Shown one piece after another: positions 20,497 through 31,698 of a stretch of DNA of 64,000 nucleotides (position 1 is its first letter; each line of letters opens with the position of its first letter). Made by a program: the position numbers and the translations under genes. The DNA lies in assembly GCA_019914945.1 (NCBI GenBank), contig CM034113.1, positions 992,001 to 1,056,000 on the forward strand. Reading direction: 5' to 3'. Source of the stretch: Typha latifolia (lineage: Eukaryota > Streptophyta > Magnoliopsida > Poales > Typhaceae). The notes beneath the pieces were generated by a model that did not search any database, was not told the origin of the DNA, and worked only from the letters and a program-made list of their open reading frames with translations.

Positions 20497-22733
20497 TTAC
20501 TTCACATTGTTGAGAAGCACTGCCAGGAGAGCCAGAGAAGAGAACATAATCCCCGTCTGCAACCTTGCTTTCAATCCACGGGAAGAGTCGAGCATGACCA
20601 CATTATCGATCATCGGACCGCAGCTCGTGCCATCTTCTGCCTGACTGCCTTTATAGCTGATAAAACCAACGGATGTAACTGGATAGAAGTTGGATATAAA
20701 ATCTGGATCTGCCTTGAAGTTCATTGAGAAATTGTGAGCAGATCCATTGCCATGGCTATGAAAAGTGAAGTTTTGAGTTTTTGATCCTGCATAGCCTGCT
20801 AAAATAAATTCTCCAATGCATGAATTATTAGCATCGCCTGCGACGAATGTCAAATGATACGTTGGACCTTCTCGCAATACAAGCTTCATTTCAATCCCGG
20901 CGAAGTCGGAGATGAGCTCAGTTGCAGCATTACCTTCAGGAACATAGAAGTGCTTGGCATCTATGTAGTTCACTATGCCTGTAGGATTCCATTCCTGGAG
21001 GGGTGAATTTGGAAAATGGTCACTTGGATTATAAATTTGTTCAAGTATGACTCCAGAAGAAGAGTTGCTCACGAAGGCTGGTCCAGTCTCGAAGCCGCCA
21101 TTTGAAAGCATGTTGTTGGCTTCAATCCAAGATACAGGCGATCAAATTAAGTGGAGAGAAGCAAAACTTTACAACACAAGTAGATCCATGTAATAAATTC
21201 TTTCTTTTTCTTTTTCTGAGAGAAGTGGAAATTTAATGGTGCTGCTGAGATTTAAATCCAGGTACATTCATACTCTGTAAGGCCTTTTAATCATCTGAAC
21301 ACCATCACATTGGCAGATTCATGTAATAAGTTGCAAACAGTATTTCAAATGATGTTAAGCAGTACAATTTTCTTTGTAATTCAACCTAATACATCAGCAA
21401 GAAAAGGCTGCTTCTAGTGATGAACTCCTCTAGAATTGAAATAACTAGTGGAAGTTATAAGCATTGCATGCCATGATCAGAAGTACTTATATGAATTTAG
21501 ATTTCAATTCTTCTCCATATACGATATATAATAAAACATTCAGGAGTTGGAAGAGTTATCACAAATTCCTAAAGTGTTTTTCTGAATCTCTGAATCCTAT
21601 ACTGCAGTCAGTCTTTCCAATTCTCTCTTTCTGAACAGAAATACAAGACTTGCTTCATGGTATAACAAACTTGTGATTTCTTAAATTGTTTACCTGTTCA
21701 AATTAGTTTCTAACATAGTTATTTTTGCCCTATCCAATTTATATTTGAAAGTACATCATTTAACAGTCCTAAAACCATATGGTTGTTCTTTTGATTTGAT
21801 AAGAAAATGATGAAGGACAGAGAAATATCATACCGTAATATCTAGGCATGCCAATCCTCTTAAGAATTAATGTATCCAAGATAGGTCCGCAGGTGACATT
21901 AGGGTCAGTTTTTGCTGGTTCGCTACGGATCTCGAGGACTACTGGCTTGTCGTCGTCTAACCAAGTTCCAAGGAAGCAAGCATGGGTCTCCCAAGATTCC
22001 GTCTTCCGCCTTCCGACAAGCAATACCGAGCAAGTGGGTTGCCGTGGTTGTAGAATTGACACATTAACTGCTGTCGAGGCACTGCAATTATCCCCCATTG
22101 GAGCAATTGTGAAGGTCAGGATGTACTCTGCATACCATGAAGTAGCTTTGATGGTCTGTCTTATAACTCCATTTTGTCCTAAAAGAATGCCATGGCCTTT
22201 TCCTGGCAATGAGATGTTAGGGCCTCCAGTGAGATAGTACACTGTTCCATTGAAGCTCCAGCCAGGGATGGTGTTGTTCTTAGATAGCAGGATTGGAGCG
22301 GTGGAGTTCGGTTTTATGTTTGATGGTGGGGATTCAAAATCTCCATTCTGTAACACAGCTGCATGTACTGAAAATTTTAAATGATCTTGTGATTTCTGGT
22401 TTCAAATAACAGTATACATTTCTCCAAGAAACTCTGATATATCTATCAAAAATGCCACCAAAAAGATACAAAGGTTTAAATGAATACTATTTAAGTTTAA
22501 ATTTTAGGTGGTACTTTTGACAAATGCAAGCAAAAGGGGTGGCACTATCTTTCTATTCCTCTATGATTGGACCATGAAGAATGTTGGTATGATTATGATA
22601 TTCTAAACTTTGCATTACTAGAAAACTAGTGATAGATGGAGGAAATGATTGAGATCTACCTGCAGATGCTGCAGTTGTGCATAGCAGTAAGATGACAACT
22701 GCCCCAAATAATCCCATAGGAGGAAGAAGCATG
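20497..22733 (-). CDS. DUF642 cell-wall protein, three exons, probably GPI-anchored
   Basis: DUF642 proteins are plant-specific secreted proteins with two galactose-binding-like domains that act at the cell wall, often with pectin methylesterase. Exon 1 is 22733-22660 (ATG to donor GTAGAT; hydrophobic MLLPPMGLFGAVVILLL signal segment). Exon 2 is about 22358-21834 (LQNGDFE, GWSFNGTVYY, CGPILDTLILK; donor GTATGA). Exon 3 is 21119-20497 (LSNGGFE, CGPMIDNVVML, then a hydrophobic tail GIMFSSLALLAVLL typical of a GPI signal). The exon 2/3 junction joins in frame (PRYY-ANN), giving about 406 residues, the usual family length. Oddity: exon 1 has one base too many near 22680 to join exon 2 in frame, so the allele may be broken or the base an assembly error. 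Confidence 0.85.
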
Positions 22734-23348
22734 AGGAGGTTGATAGCCCTGGGGATCTCAATTTATTTAAATGTGAAGCTTAGAATTGTGAAGTTGACTT
22801 GAATTATTTAAATTTAGCTTGATGGGTACTGCTACAAACGAGCAAGCATAGCTTTATCCAAGCCCCGAAATGGATGGTCAAAGCCTAAGTGCAGATCTGG
22901 ATCTTGTTCTAAATCCATGACCTCAATTAAATTTTAGTAGAAATGTTTGACCAATGACATTTGTAAAAAAAGTCCACCTCCTTATCCTTTCTATCTCCTT
23001 AGAAATTGACTTGTAGACTCATCACAAATTTGTTAATAGTTAATTATACTTACACTTGATAAACTGTTGTCATATTTCACAAATATTTCTGAATTTTTGT
23101 TCATTATAATGTCATCTGTAAACTATGGATTTATAATAAACACCCCCTTATGTCAGTTTTGAAACATCCCGACCCGCCGTATGCCCTCGCACGAGGTTGC
23201 CCTGCCTTTGTAAGTGCATGTGCCGGTTAAAAAAAACTAGCAACGTATGCATCATTATCGAATAAAACTAAAATAGTGAAAATGATAATAAAGCAGAACC
23301 AAATACATGAGTACATGATGAATTAATCCACAATAAGAGGAGATCATA
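22734..23348. other. Upstream region of the DUF642 gene
   Basis: Presumed promoter; a TTTAAATAAA box on the minus strand (about 22761-22772) is the only TATA-like element seen, and it lies close to the start codon. No gene. A GC-richer patch at 23160-23230 (GACCCGCCGTATGCCCTCG) is unexplained. Confidence 0.4.
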
Positions 23349-23353
23349 CCCTT

Positions 23354-26345
23354 TGAAAAAAAAATTGAAACTTATGTGAATATTTAGATATACTATTATA
23401 TCTATTGAAAAACGTAAGAAATACCCTAGGAGATAAGATCTATCACATGCTATCAATAATAATATGGGAAAATAAAGCGTGAAAAAGAAAATCACAAACA
23501 CAAAAGTTTTTACGTAGAAAAACCCAAAACCGGCTAAAAAATTACGGATCCAAACTCGGATAAAAACTAATTACTAAACTTGTAACAGTTACAAGATGAC
23601 TTAACAAACAACCTGTCGATTCCCACAACTTTGTTTGTCTTAATCTTGCTCGCTAGAACCCACGATTCATCACTTCCCGATCCGTGATAGGTTTCCAAAC
23701 CTCAGCGACCCTCGAGGTTGATCATTCCGTCTTAGTGACCCTCGAGATATAGTTCTTCCAGATTTGATATAGATACATAAAGTCAAGAACGATTCAACAC
23801 TTTTATCTAAAGTTGAGAATTGATTTGTCTCCAAACGATGATCTCCAATTTAATACTTGATAATTCTCTGGTCAAGATTTAGATTAAACCATTTTATATT
23901 ATTAGATATAAGATAATATCTCTTAGAGATATATTTCTACGTATCTCTTCAAATATTCTCTATATATTTTCTTAGAGATAAGATATATAGAGATAGACCA
24001 AAATCTAAGTCAAATTAGCTAAGTACCGCAAGACCCATTCGAACGGGCTCGAATGTCTATTATTTTCTTCTTTCTCGGGAAAACGTGTTCGAACGGCTAA
24101 GCTGATGTTGAATGCAGAGTTGTTGTTTATGTGCCCTTGGGTATTTTTTTATACTACTTTGACCACTATGACTCCAGACTATTGAATGCAGAGTTGTTGT
24201 TCATGTGCCTTTAGATATTCTTTTTTTATACTATACGATTTCAAAACCGTTTTGAATAGTTCCACTTCAAACCTCATAACTTGTGCATATGCTCATACAG
24301 AAAAAATCTAAACATATTATATAAAATAAAAATTATATTTTGAAACACAATCACATTAGTACAAATAAAACCTAACAATCCCCCTTTGGCAATTTGTGAT
24401 AAAATATAATTTCCTAAATACAAAATGTCTACCCATAACAATCTATACATCGAGCAAGTTTTATTTGCTATCAAAAATCCTGCACAACTTCAATATTCAT
24501 ACCAAGTGAAATGCATGTGAGACTATAAAAATAAATTAAGCAATTCGTAGCAAACCAAACCGAAATGACTAACTCCATTATATAGCTATTGACGAAGAAT
24601 GCAATCATATTTCCTTGAAAATATTATAAGTCTCAAATCCAATTTTCAAATATTTAAAGTCAAAAATGATTCACAAATTAAAAGAGTTAACATTTGAGTT
24701 TACACATCATATTCAAGTATTTTTTGCTTGATGCACTCAAGAATTTCAAATTGAAATATGAAAAAAGTCAGACTCATTATAAAGTCAAGAGGTAATAGAT
24801 GCATAAATGTTTATATTAGCATATTAGAAACTAAGCAGTTTGATCACTCTAGTAAAGTACAAAAATATATGGCAATTCTAAGACATCAAACATCAAAAGA
24901 AAACACTAAATTGAAGCCAAACCAAACTTAGTTCACATTCTCCCCCTTTCAATTTAAGAACAATATTTTTTTTTTCACTTTTCACTTTTTCTCTCATTTT
25001 TTCATATCAAATAACCATTTTGGTGCAATAACGGCTTTTATACACGAGTTAGGTAGCCCTTTTCTTACGATGCGCCATATTAAAAAATAAAGATAACTCA
25101 TGAATGATATAGAGTTGCACGTGGACACTTTCAAGATGACTTTGACACTAATCACATGGTAACTCTTTTCATTGATCTCTTAATAAGAAGAAATATTAGG
25201 AGGGTAAAACTAAATCAAAAAGGTCAAACATTCAATATCACTTTAATGCGTAAGATATCTAAAGAACACCGTATGAGATAATGCTCATATAAAGATTAAA
25301 TCATAATAACTACAATAGATGTGCATATAATATGATAAAGAATATCCAAGAGTAAATAATACACTCAGTGATAATATACCAAATGTTAACATAAGTGACT
25401 ATAATAGGACTACTTCATGTCATAAGAGTCACTCATATTCAATAAGTGCATCAAATTTTTTAATTTGTTTGTTTTTAGAAAAAAAGCCAACTATAATCCA
25501 AGATAAAAACAAAACTGAGAAACCATAGACAAAAAAAAAATCCTAAAACGCACAAATTATCAACCAATCCAAAAAAAAAATCTAAAAGTTAAAAATAAGA
25601 GTAACCCTCGAGGTTGATCCTTCCGTCTCAGCGACCCTTGAGATGTAGTTTTTCTAGATATGATGTAGATGCATAAAGTTGAGAACGATTCAACACTTCT
25701 ATCTAAAATTGAGAATTGATTTTCAATGGCCTCTAAAAGATTATCTCCAATTTAATACTTGTTCTCCCTTCGAAGTTTAGGTTAAACCATTTTATATTCT
25801 TAGAGATAAGGTAAATATCTTTTAAAGATAAGATAAATATTTCTTATTATCTTTCTTAGAGATAAAATACATATATCTTAGAGATAAGATAAGTATCTCT
25901 TAGATATGAGATAAATATCTCTTCAAATATTCTTCATAGATTTTTTTAGAGATAAGATAAATAGAGTTAGACCTAAATCTAAGTCAAATTAGCTAAGGTC
26001 GTTCGAACGCTCACGAGGCCCATTCGAACTGGCTCAAATTTCTATTATTTTCTTCTTTCTTGGGAAAACACGTTCAAACGCCTGATTGTTCGTTCGAATG
26101 GCTGAGCAGACTGTTGAATGCAGCGTTGTTGTTCATGTGCCTTTGGGTATCTTTTTATACTACTTTAACCATCATGACACCGTTTGAGCACTTCAATGAC
26201 GATTCCAAAACCGTTTTGAATACTTTGACTTTAAATTCAATCTTCTACTTCAAACATCTCATAACTTGTCATAACATTACAAAATATAAAAAAAATATTT
26301 TTAAACATAATTTCCCAATTACATTAGTACAAATAAAACCTAACA
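23354..26345 (-). mobile_element. Copia-like LTR element with a large internal deletion
   Basis: Bounded by perfect 5 bp duplications CCCTT (23349-23353, 26346-26350). The 3' LTR (23354-24377, 1024 bp) ends, in element orientation, at TGTTAGGTTTTATTTG like the solo LTR at 10077, and is preceded by a polypurine tract. The 5' LTR remains only as 25604-26345; its U5 end, the primer-binding site, gag and pol are gone, leaving about 1.2 kb of AT-rich internal sequence. Both LTR copies share CCTCGAGGTTGATC, TTGAATGCAG and TTCGAACG motifs. It cannot be autonomous. Confidence 0.82.
24378..24392 (-). promoter_or_regulatory. Polypurine tract next to the 3' LTR
   Basis: On the minus strand CCAAAGGGGGAT directly precedes the LTR terminus TGTTAGG, the standard place for the plus-strand primer. 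A second purine run (complement of TCTCCCCCTTTC near 24935) lies 550 bp further inside. Confidence 0.7.
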
Positions 26346-26350
26346 CCCTT

Positions 26351-27360
26351 TTATAATGCTACTATAAATTAAGCAAAAAAGAATCGTAATAGCCTACAAA
26401 GTAGTTGCTACAAAAGCTCCCGCAATGATTGTAGTCAATATTTATCACATGCCAAATATGGATGAGTATAATAATCCATAAGTGACATTATTGCCAGCAT
26501 AATAATAAATAAGAAATTTCATAACATGACAAAGTTTATACATTTACACCTAACATAATAAATATATTAATAATCAAAGAAAATATAATGTCAAGCAATC
26601 TAAATTTCATCTTTAATCATTTCTATGTACGACATAAGACAAATATTAAGTTATACTAGTTAGCACGATTCAATTCCTGCACATGCTAACATTCACTAAA
26701 CTCACCACTCCACTTGACTGACCATATAATTAAGCCTATCGACTAACCCCTGCACTGCAGTCAACACTAGGCCTATCGGCTGGCACATTTACTAGCCCCA
26801 AATAAACGTTCTTAAGAGGAAGGATAAACCCTAGCGATAAGATCATCTACTTATTACCTAGTGAACAATTAATTGATTTTCTACCACTGCAAATTAAAGA
26901 GCTCAATCGTAGGCCCACTATCACAATCAACACCACGTCTTGATGCTAACCTACCCAAGCCCTTGACTCAACATCATTGCACTACCTGTGTAGAAATTAT
27001 GAGTCGCCGCATAAGAACATCTTGACCCAATGATATCGGGTATCGCTAGGCCCACACCATCCTACTTTCCTAGTGCCACCTTAATATTCTAAGGGGTTTT
27101 ACCCTTATCATTCTATAGTATAATTGCTCATCGCCAAACAATCGACAACTTGATCATATGGGATTCATAGACTCAGACCTTAAGTGTAGGCATTACTATA
27201 TAATACTTTAGTATAATTCCCCTCGCCCTTTACTCTAGTTGAGAAGGTGTGGGGTGCTATTGAGATGAATGAATCATATCTCTCAAGTAGTACATATGTG
27301 TTAGTGGCATACTTTTATGTAAGCCAAATATCAACACCATAATCGACAAGCATAATTGAG
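26351..27360. other. Degenerate LTR-like sequence, no gene
   Basis: Words such as CGTAGGCCCACTATCAC, CTCGCCCTTTACTCTAGTTGAG and TGTGTTAGTGG resemble, in the same order, the middle of the ~3 kb LTR family (compare 5175-5500). It is probably an old, truncated relative. No reading frame is supported. Confidence 0.4.
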
Positions 27361-27688
27361 AACATCATCATCATAAAATAATTAGGTGTTGTATTATAAA
27401 CATGCTATAAAAGTAAAATATTAACATGACAATTAACACCACACTGGGGGACATCATCATCACATAATAAGGTGTTGAATTGTAAACATGCTATACAAGT
27501 AATGTATTAACATAACAATTGACACCCACACTTAGGGGAGATCATCATCATAGAATAATGATTGTAAACATGCTATATAAGCAACAGATGAACATAACAA
27601 TTACTATCCACACCGAAGGGGCATCATCATCCTAAAATAATTATATATTGTATTGTAAACATGCTATATAAGCAATGTATTAACATGA

Positions 27689-28792
27689 TGTTATGAACCA
27701 GCTTGACTCGATTTATAATGGTTCTGGACAAGAAACTTTTGAAGGCAATTCTAGTTGATCTAACCGTTGGAATAGATTGAGATTTAGATATATTGTTCTT
27801 TGAGAAGTAAGGAATCTGATGCAACTGAATTATTGTCGATCGATAGGTAGATCAAAAGATATAATGGATACAACGACCGTAGGTCAGCAGAGATGGGATG
27901 AATGTGGATGGTGGAATTTGAAGTGCTCTTGATTGCATTTTAGAGAGTAGAGATTGAAGAGGAGATTAAGAAGGGAAGAAGGGGTTTAGAAGCTCGTCAA
28001 GAATCTTGCCAATGGTTGAAGGTCGCTCGGTTGGAGGTGTAGAGATTTGTGGCTAGCAGCCAAGAGAAGGAGAGAGAAGATAGGGGGCGACAAGCCAATT
28101 AATTATTCATTAATTCATGCATTCATTGATTAAATTAGGCCTGCACTCTACATATAGATAGATGCTAGTTCTAAATTGACTCAAACTAGAATTTACCTTA
28201 AGAGCTTACATTAGAGATAAATATGAATCAGCAAATCAGTCTTCCTTATCTAGCTCAAATTAGTTTTTCATTCTACCACAGATAGAGTCCGAATTGGAGG
28301 AAACACTGAATATGAACATGACATCACCGATATTTTCCAAGTTGTTTCATAATATTTGAAAGACTGATGAATATCTGCAGATTATTTCCCAAAATTATGC
28401 AAAATTTAATTAAACTGAACTTAGCTAATTAAATAAAGGGATAATTTCATTTTCACCCCTGAACTTTCACATTTTCCCATAGCGACCCTTGAACTCTTTT
28501 TGGTACATAATGACCCCCTGAACTATCAAAAAATACATCACTTGACCCCTTCCATTAGGGGGTTATTATATACTAAAAATAAAAGTTTAGGCGGTCATTA
28601 TGTAGAAAAAAAGTTCAGGGAGCCATTGATAGAAAATAATGATAATTCAAGGGGTGAAAAGGGAATTATTCCTTAAATAAATTCTAACTTATTAAGACTC
28701 TAATTAAACTATAAAAGCAGATAAAATAAATAGACTCAATCCATCGAGTCCAATATCCTCTTGATGTGATCCGAGCTAATCCGGTCGCATCA
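27689..28792. mobile_element. 1.1 kb solo LTR inserted in the tandem repeat
   Basis: Starts TGTTATGAACCAG and ends GGTCGCATCA, with perfect 5 bp duplications CATGA (27684-27688 and 28793-28797). It carries a Mutator-type MITE at 28438-28672. The element at 51726-52412 has similar ends (TGTTAAGAACCAG ... CGTATCA) and an internal stretch on ACTCAAACTAGAA...CTTACAT, so both belong to one family. No coding region. Confidence 0.78.
28438..28672. mobile_element. Mutator-type MITE, 235 bp, with 9 bp target duplication
   Basis: Terminal inverted repeats (GGGATAATTTCATTTTCACC at left; complement of the right end reads GGAATAATTCCCTTTTCACC) and a perfect 9 bp duplication TTAAATAAA (28429-28437, 28673-28681). 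The 9 bp target size indicates the Mutator superfamily. It lies inside the solo LTR, making a three-level nest. Confidence 0.88.
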
Positions 28793-28968
28793 CATGACAA
28801 TTAACACCCACACTAAAGATATCATGATCATAGTATAATTATGTACGTTATTGTAGAAACATTCTATGCCACTAGATAATTCTACCATACGGTACCTAGG
28901 ATTCTTACTAATGTACTTTTGTTGCCGCACTTTATTATTAATTATTAGTAAGGGGGATAGCCCACTTG

Positions 28969-30714
28969 AAGGGGTGTATTTGAGCCGAGCCTGAGCAAGC
29001 TGGCTCTAGCTCAGGCTCGGCTCAAAATTAATTTCGAGCCTTCTAATTGTAATCAGGCTTGGCTCAGTTCAACTCGAGCCTGATACGATTCAGACTTCAC
29101 CGGTGTCGTCTCGAGCATGGATACACTTTAGGGGTGTCTTTATTTTTTGTTTTAGTATTTAACTCTTAAAAAAATAAGTTTTCTGTATTTCGCGTTTGAA
29201 CGCTGATGGAGTGCGTTCAAATGCATTTGTGAACGCATGTATTAGGTTCACACATCTAGAGAGTGCAAAATCTATGTTCTAATGCCACGTTCGAATGTGC
29301 CTGCGAACGCCTGTATCGCGTTCCAATATATAGAGAACGCAAAATCTGCATTCAAACATGATCAGGAGCGTTCGAACATAGTCGGCGCAAATCTACTGTT
29401 TTAGGGTTAATAATTGCCATTTTTGAATTATTTGATTAGCCTCTAAAGGTGTGGTTGACAACCATGGAATCATTATTGAATGAATTGAGTTTTGCCTTGT
29501 CTCCTTCGTCTTCTTCTCTCCCGTTCTCTCGTTTCCCAGCGTCGCCGCTTCTAGCCTCTCATGACTGGCCAATCACCCTAGTTCCTTAGTCCCCCTTCTT
29601 CCAATCTATCTATCACTTTGCCCTAACCCTTCCATCACCCATAACCCTTCCATCTCCACGAACTCACCGGTGCCACCCCATTAGCGCCGGCCCACCAACC
29701 TTTACCAACACCAAGGATCTCGTGCCTCCATCCACGGATCCTAAGATGGACCCTAGACGTTTGTCTACTAATCGGACGATATCTCGAGATCCCACCATCT
29801 GATTCGCCTGAAACTTAATTTGTTGGAAATCTCTTTTTCGGGGCTGCAACATATCAAAAGTTTCGTGTCAAATCTGAAAATTGGGAGAGATCGAACCTTA
29901 GCCTAAATGGGAGATCGTATCAGAGCCGAGCCAGACCTAGCCCAAGCATGAAATGAGCCTATTATCGAGCTGTATTCAAGCTGAGCCATGTGAATCAAGT
30001 CCGAGCCGAGCCACAACATATTATGTTGACGTTTAACATTTTAACCCATGTAATTAGAACAAAAGCCAATCAAATTAAGGGTTCCAATGGAGGAGGCTTA
30101 TCGACGATTGGCGGAGGAGGAGGACCGGAGGCCAAGCTTGCCGACGATGGTGGAGAAGGAGGAGGAGAAGGCTTGCTGAGCTTGCCGATGGTTGGAGGAG
30201 GAGGAGGAGGCGAGCTTGCTGACTGTGGAGGATGAGGAGGAGGAGAAGGACCGAAGGAGGTCGAGCTTGCCAATAATGGAGAAGGAAGAGTAGAAGGCTT
30301 GCCGACGGTTGGAGGAGAAGGAGGACCGGAGGAGGCCGAGCCTGCCGACGGTGGAGGAGGAGGCTTGCCAACAGTTGGAGGAGGATCAAAGAAGGTCAAT
30401 GGAGGAGGAGGACTAGAGGAAGTCGATGGAGGAGGAGAACCGAAGGAGGCCGATGGAGGAGAAGGATCGGAGGAGGCTTGCTAGTGATTTGAGGAGAGCG
30501 ACTATGAGAATTGAGATTTTGAGAATCTGGGGAAAGGTTTAGGGATTTACAGTTGGGTTTTATATCGAGCCTATTGTGTTGAGCCTGAGTGAGCCGACTC
30601 AAACTCAGGCTCGGTTCGAAATGAATTTCAAGCCTAAAATTTAGGCTCAGACTCGGCCCGGCTTAAGACGAGCCGAGCCCGAGCTCGAGCTGCTCGTTTA
30701 TTTTGACATCCCTA
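28969..30714. mobile_element. Second non-autonomous hAT element, 1.75 kb
   Basis: The left end AAGGGGTGTATTTGAGCC and right end TTTTGACATCCCTA resemble the element at 11441, with GAGCC/GGCTC sub-terminal repeats. A perfect 8 bp target duplication CCCACTTG lies at 28961-28968 and 30715-30722. The inside holds a block of degenerate TTCGAA-type motifs (29190-29390), similar to the copia LTR array, and a purine-rich tandem array; no transposase is seen. Confidence 0.85.
30085..30480. repeat. Purine-rich GGAGGA tandem array inside the hAT element
   Basis: Imperfect ~55-60 bp units built from GGAGGAGGAGGACCG, GAGGCC and GAGCTTGCCGACGGTTGGAG. The glycine-rich (+) and proline-rich (-) translations are repeat artefacts. 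Confidence 0.75.
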
Positions 30715-30722
30715 CCCACTTG

Positions 30723-31225
30723 CCTCGAATAAAGGGGATAGCCCACTTGCCTCATAATCGCTAATTTTTTTGGTAACAAGGAGGTCATACCCTAAATCTA
30801 GTCTGCTAGTTCTAGGGTGATTGCATTACTACCAACTCAAGAATATTTAATTTAGCAAATTATAGGGCCCAAAATGAAAAATAGAATTGGTATGACGACA
30901 CGTTGGTTGCCCCAAGTACAAAATGAGCCCAACCCCAACGATGAAGAAGGGGAAGAAAAGGAAAAAGAGATGAAAACAAGATGGAAGAAGGAAGAAAGGG
31001 AAAAAAACCACGAGGGGAGAAGACCTCTCTCCCCACCCGTAGCAGGGGAGGGAGAGGTGTCACCGGCAACGGCAAGACCCCTCCGATGGTGTCCTCCCAC
31101 AGTTCCTGCACGAGGGCTTCAATGCTCTTGCCCAATATCATAGCATCAAACAAGGCATTATCAGCATGTCCAATATAGTATTGTCAAGTTCTTTTTTTTG
31201 TGTGGTAAGTTCGGCATCTCATCCC
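30723..31225. other. Spacer between the hAT element and the minus-strand CNL gene
   Basis: GATAGCCCACTTGCCTC occurs here, close to the target site of the hAT element. A GA-rich patch lies at 30930-31010. A short minus-strand frame around 31060-31150 (FDAMILGKSIEALVQELW) is protein-like but too short to assign. Confidence 0.4.
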
Positions 31226-31698
31226 CACTTGAAATAACTCAGAAAATTGCTGCATCACATCCATTTTAGCCTGAAATATAATGGAGGGGTATATCTTTCT
31301 TTGCATGCAAAATTAATATCTAAGAGTAAAACAAAGCAATGAACAATCTCTGCAGTATTCAAGGCTACAGTCAATTGCAACAATTTCAAAATGAAAGGTT
31401 TTAAACAATATGGGTTTCGACGCATCCTACAAGGTAAATCAACAATAGATGAAACTGAGAAGTACTGCAAATAGCAAACACTACACAAGCAGACAGGAAA
31501 CAGAGCACTGAAATTGAGATTGTATTTACTTGCGTACTGGCATAAATAGAAAAAGAGCAGTGAAAAGGGTTGTCAAATGTTGCTGCTCCTGTGCAATCGA
31601 AGGGTCCACATAGATGGGCAACTGTCCACCTTCAATGATAGAATAAAAGGAAAAGCCTTGGAGATGCTTCAAGAATATTTTGTCTGTAACAACCACAA
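31226..31698 (-). pseudogene. Decayed LRR tail and 3'UTR of the minus-strand CNL gene
   Basis: Mirror of 17009-17490: remnants of the next LRRs (complement near 31690-31600), an abrupt change near 31545 to 3'UTR-type sequence (CTCTGTTTCCTGTCTG), and GTAGGATGCGTCG and TTTGCATGCAAAGAA shared with the other arm. The same join in both copies dates the deletion before the duplication. Confidence 0.7.

Larger units (their letters stand above)
27361..28880. repeat. ~86 bp tandem repeat, five copies, interrupted by an insertion
   Basis: Units start with a CATCATCATCATAAAATAAT-like word near 27361, 27449, 27538, 27620 and 28814, and include TGTAAACATGCTATATAAG, TATTAACATGACAATTA and ACACCCACACT. Removing the 1104 bp LTR and its target repeat makes the last interval 85 bp, matching the others (82-89 bp). 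Confidence 0.8.

Noticed and set aside
20497..22356. Two separate small secreted-protein genes
   Set aside because: The two frames are the two halves of one DUF642 protein, joined by consensus splice sites in matching phase.
27361..28880. Possible CRISPR-like array
   Set aside because: Whole ~86 bp units repeat without unique spacers, and the context is a plant genome.
30070..30602. Proline-rich and glycine-rich frames on both strands
   Set aside because: Purine-rich tandem array inside a hAT element; no start context or domain.
31060..31153. Short protein-like frame FDAMILGKSIEALVQELW on the minus strand
   Set aside because: Too short and without a recognisable family; noted only in the spacer entry.
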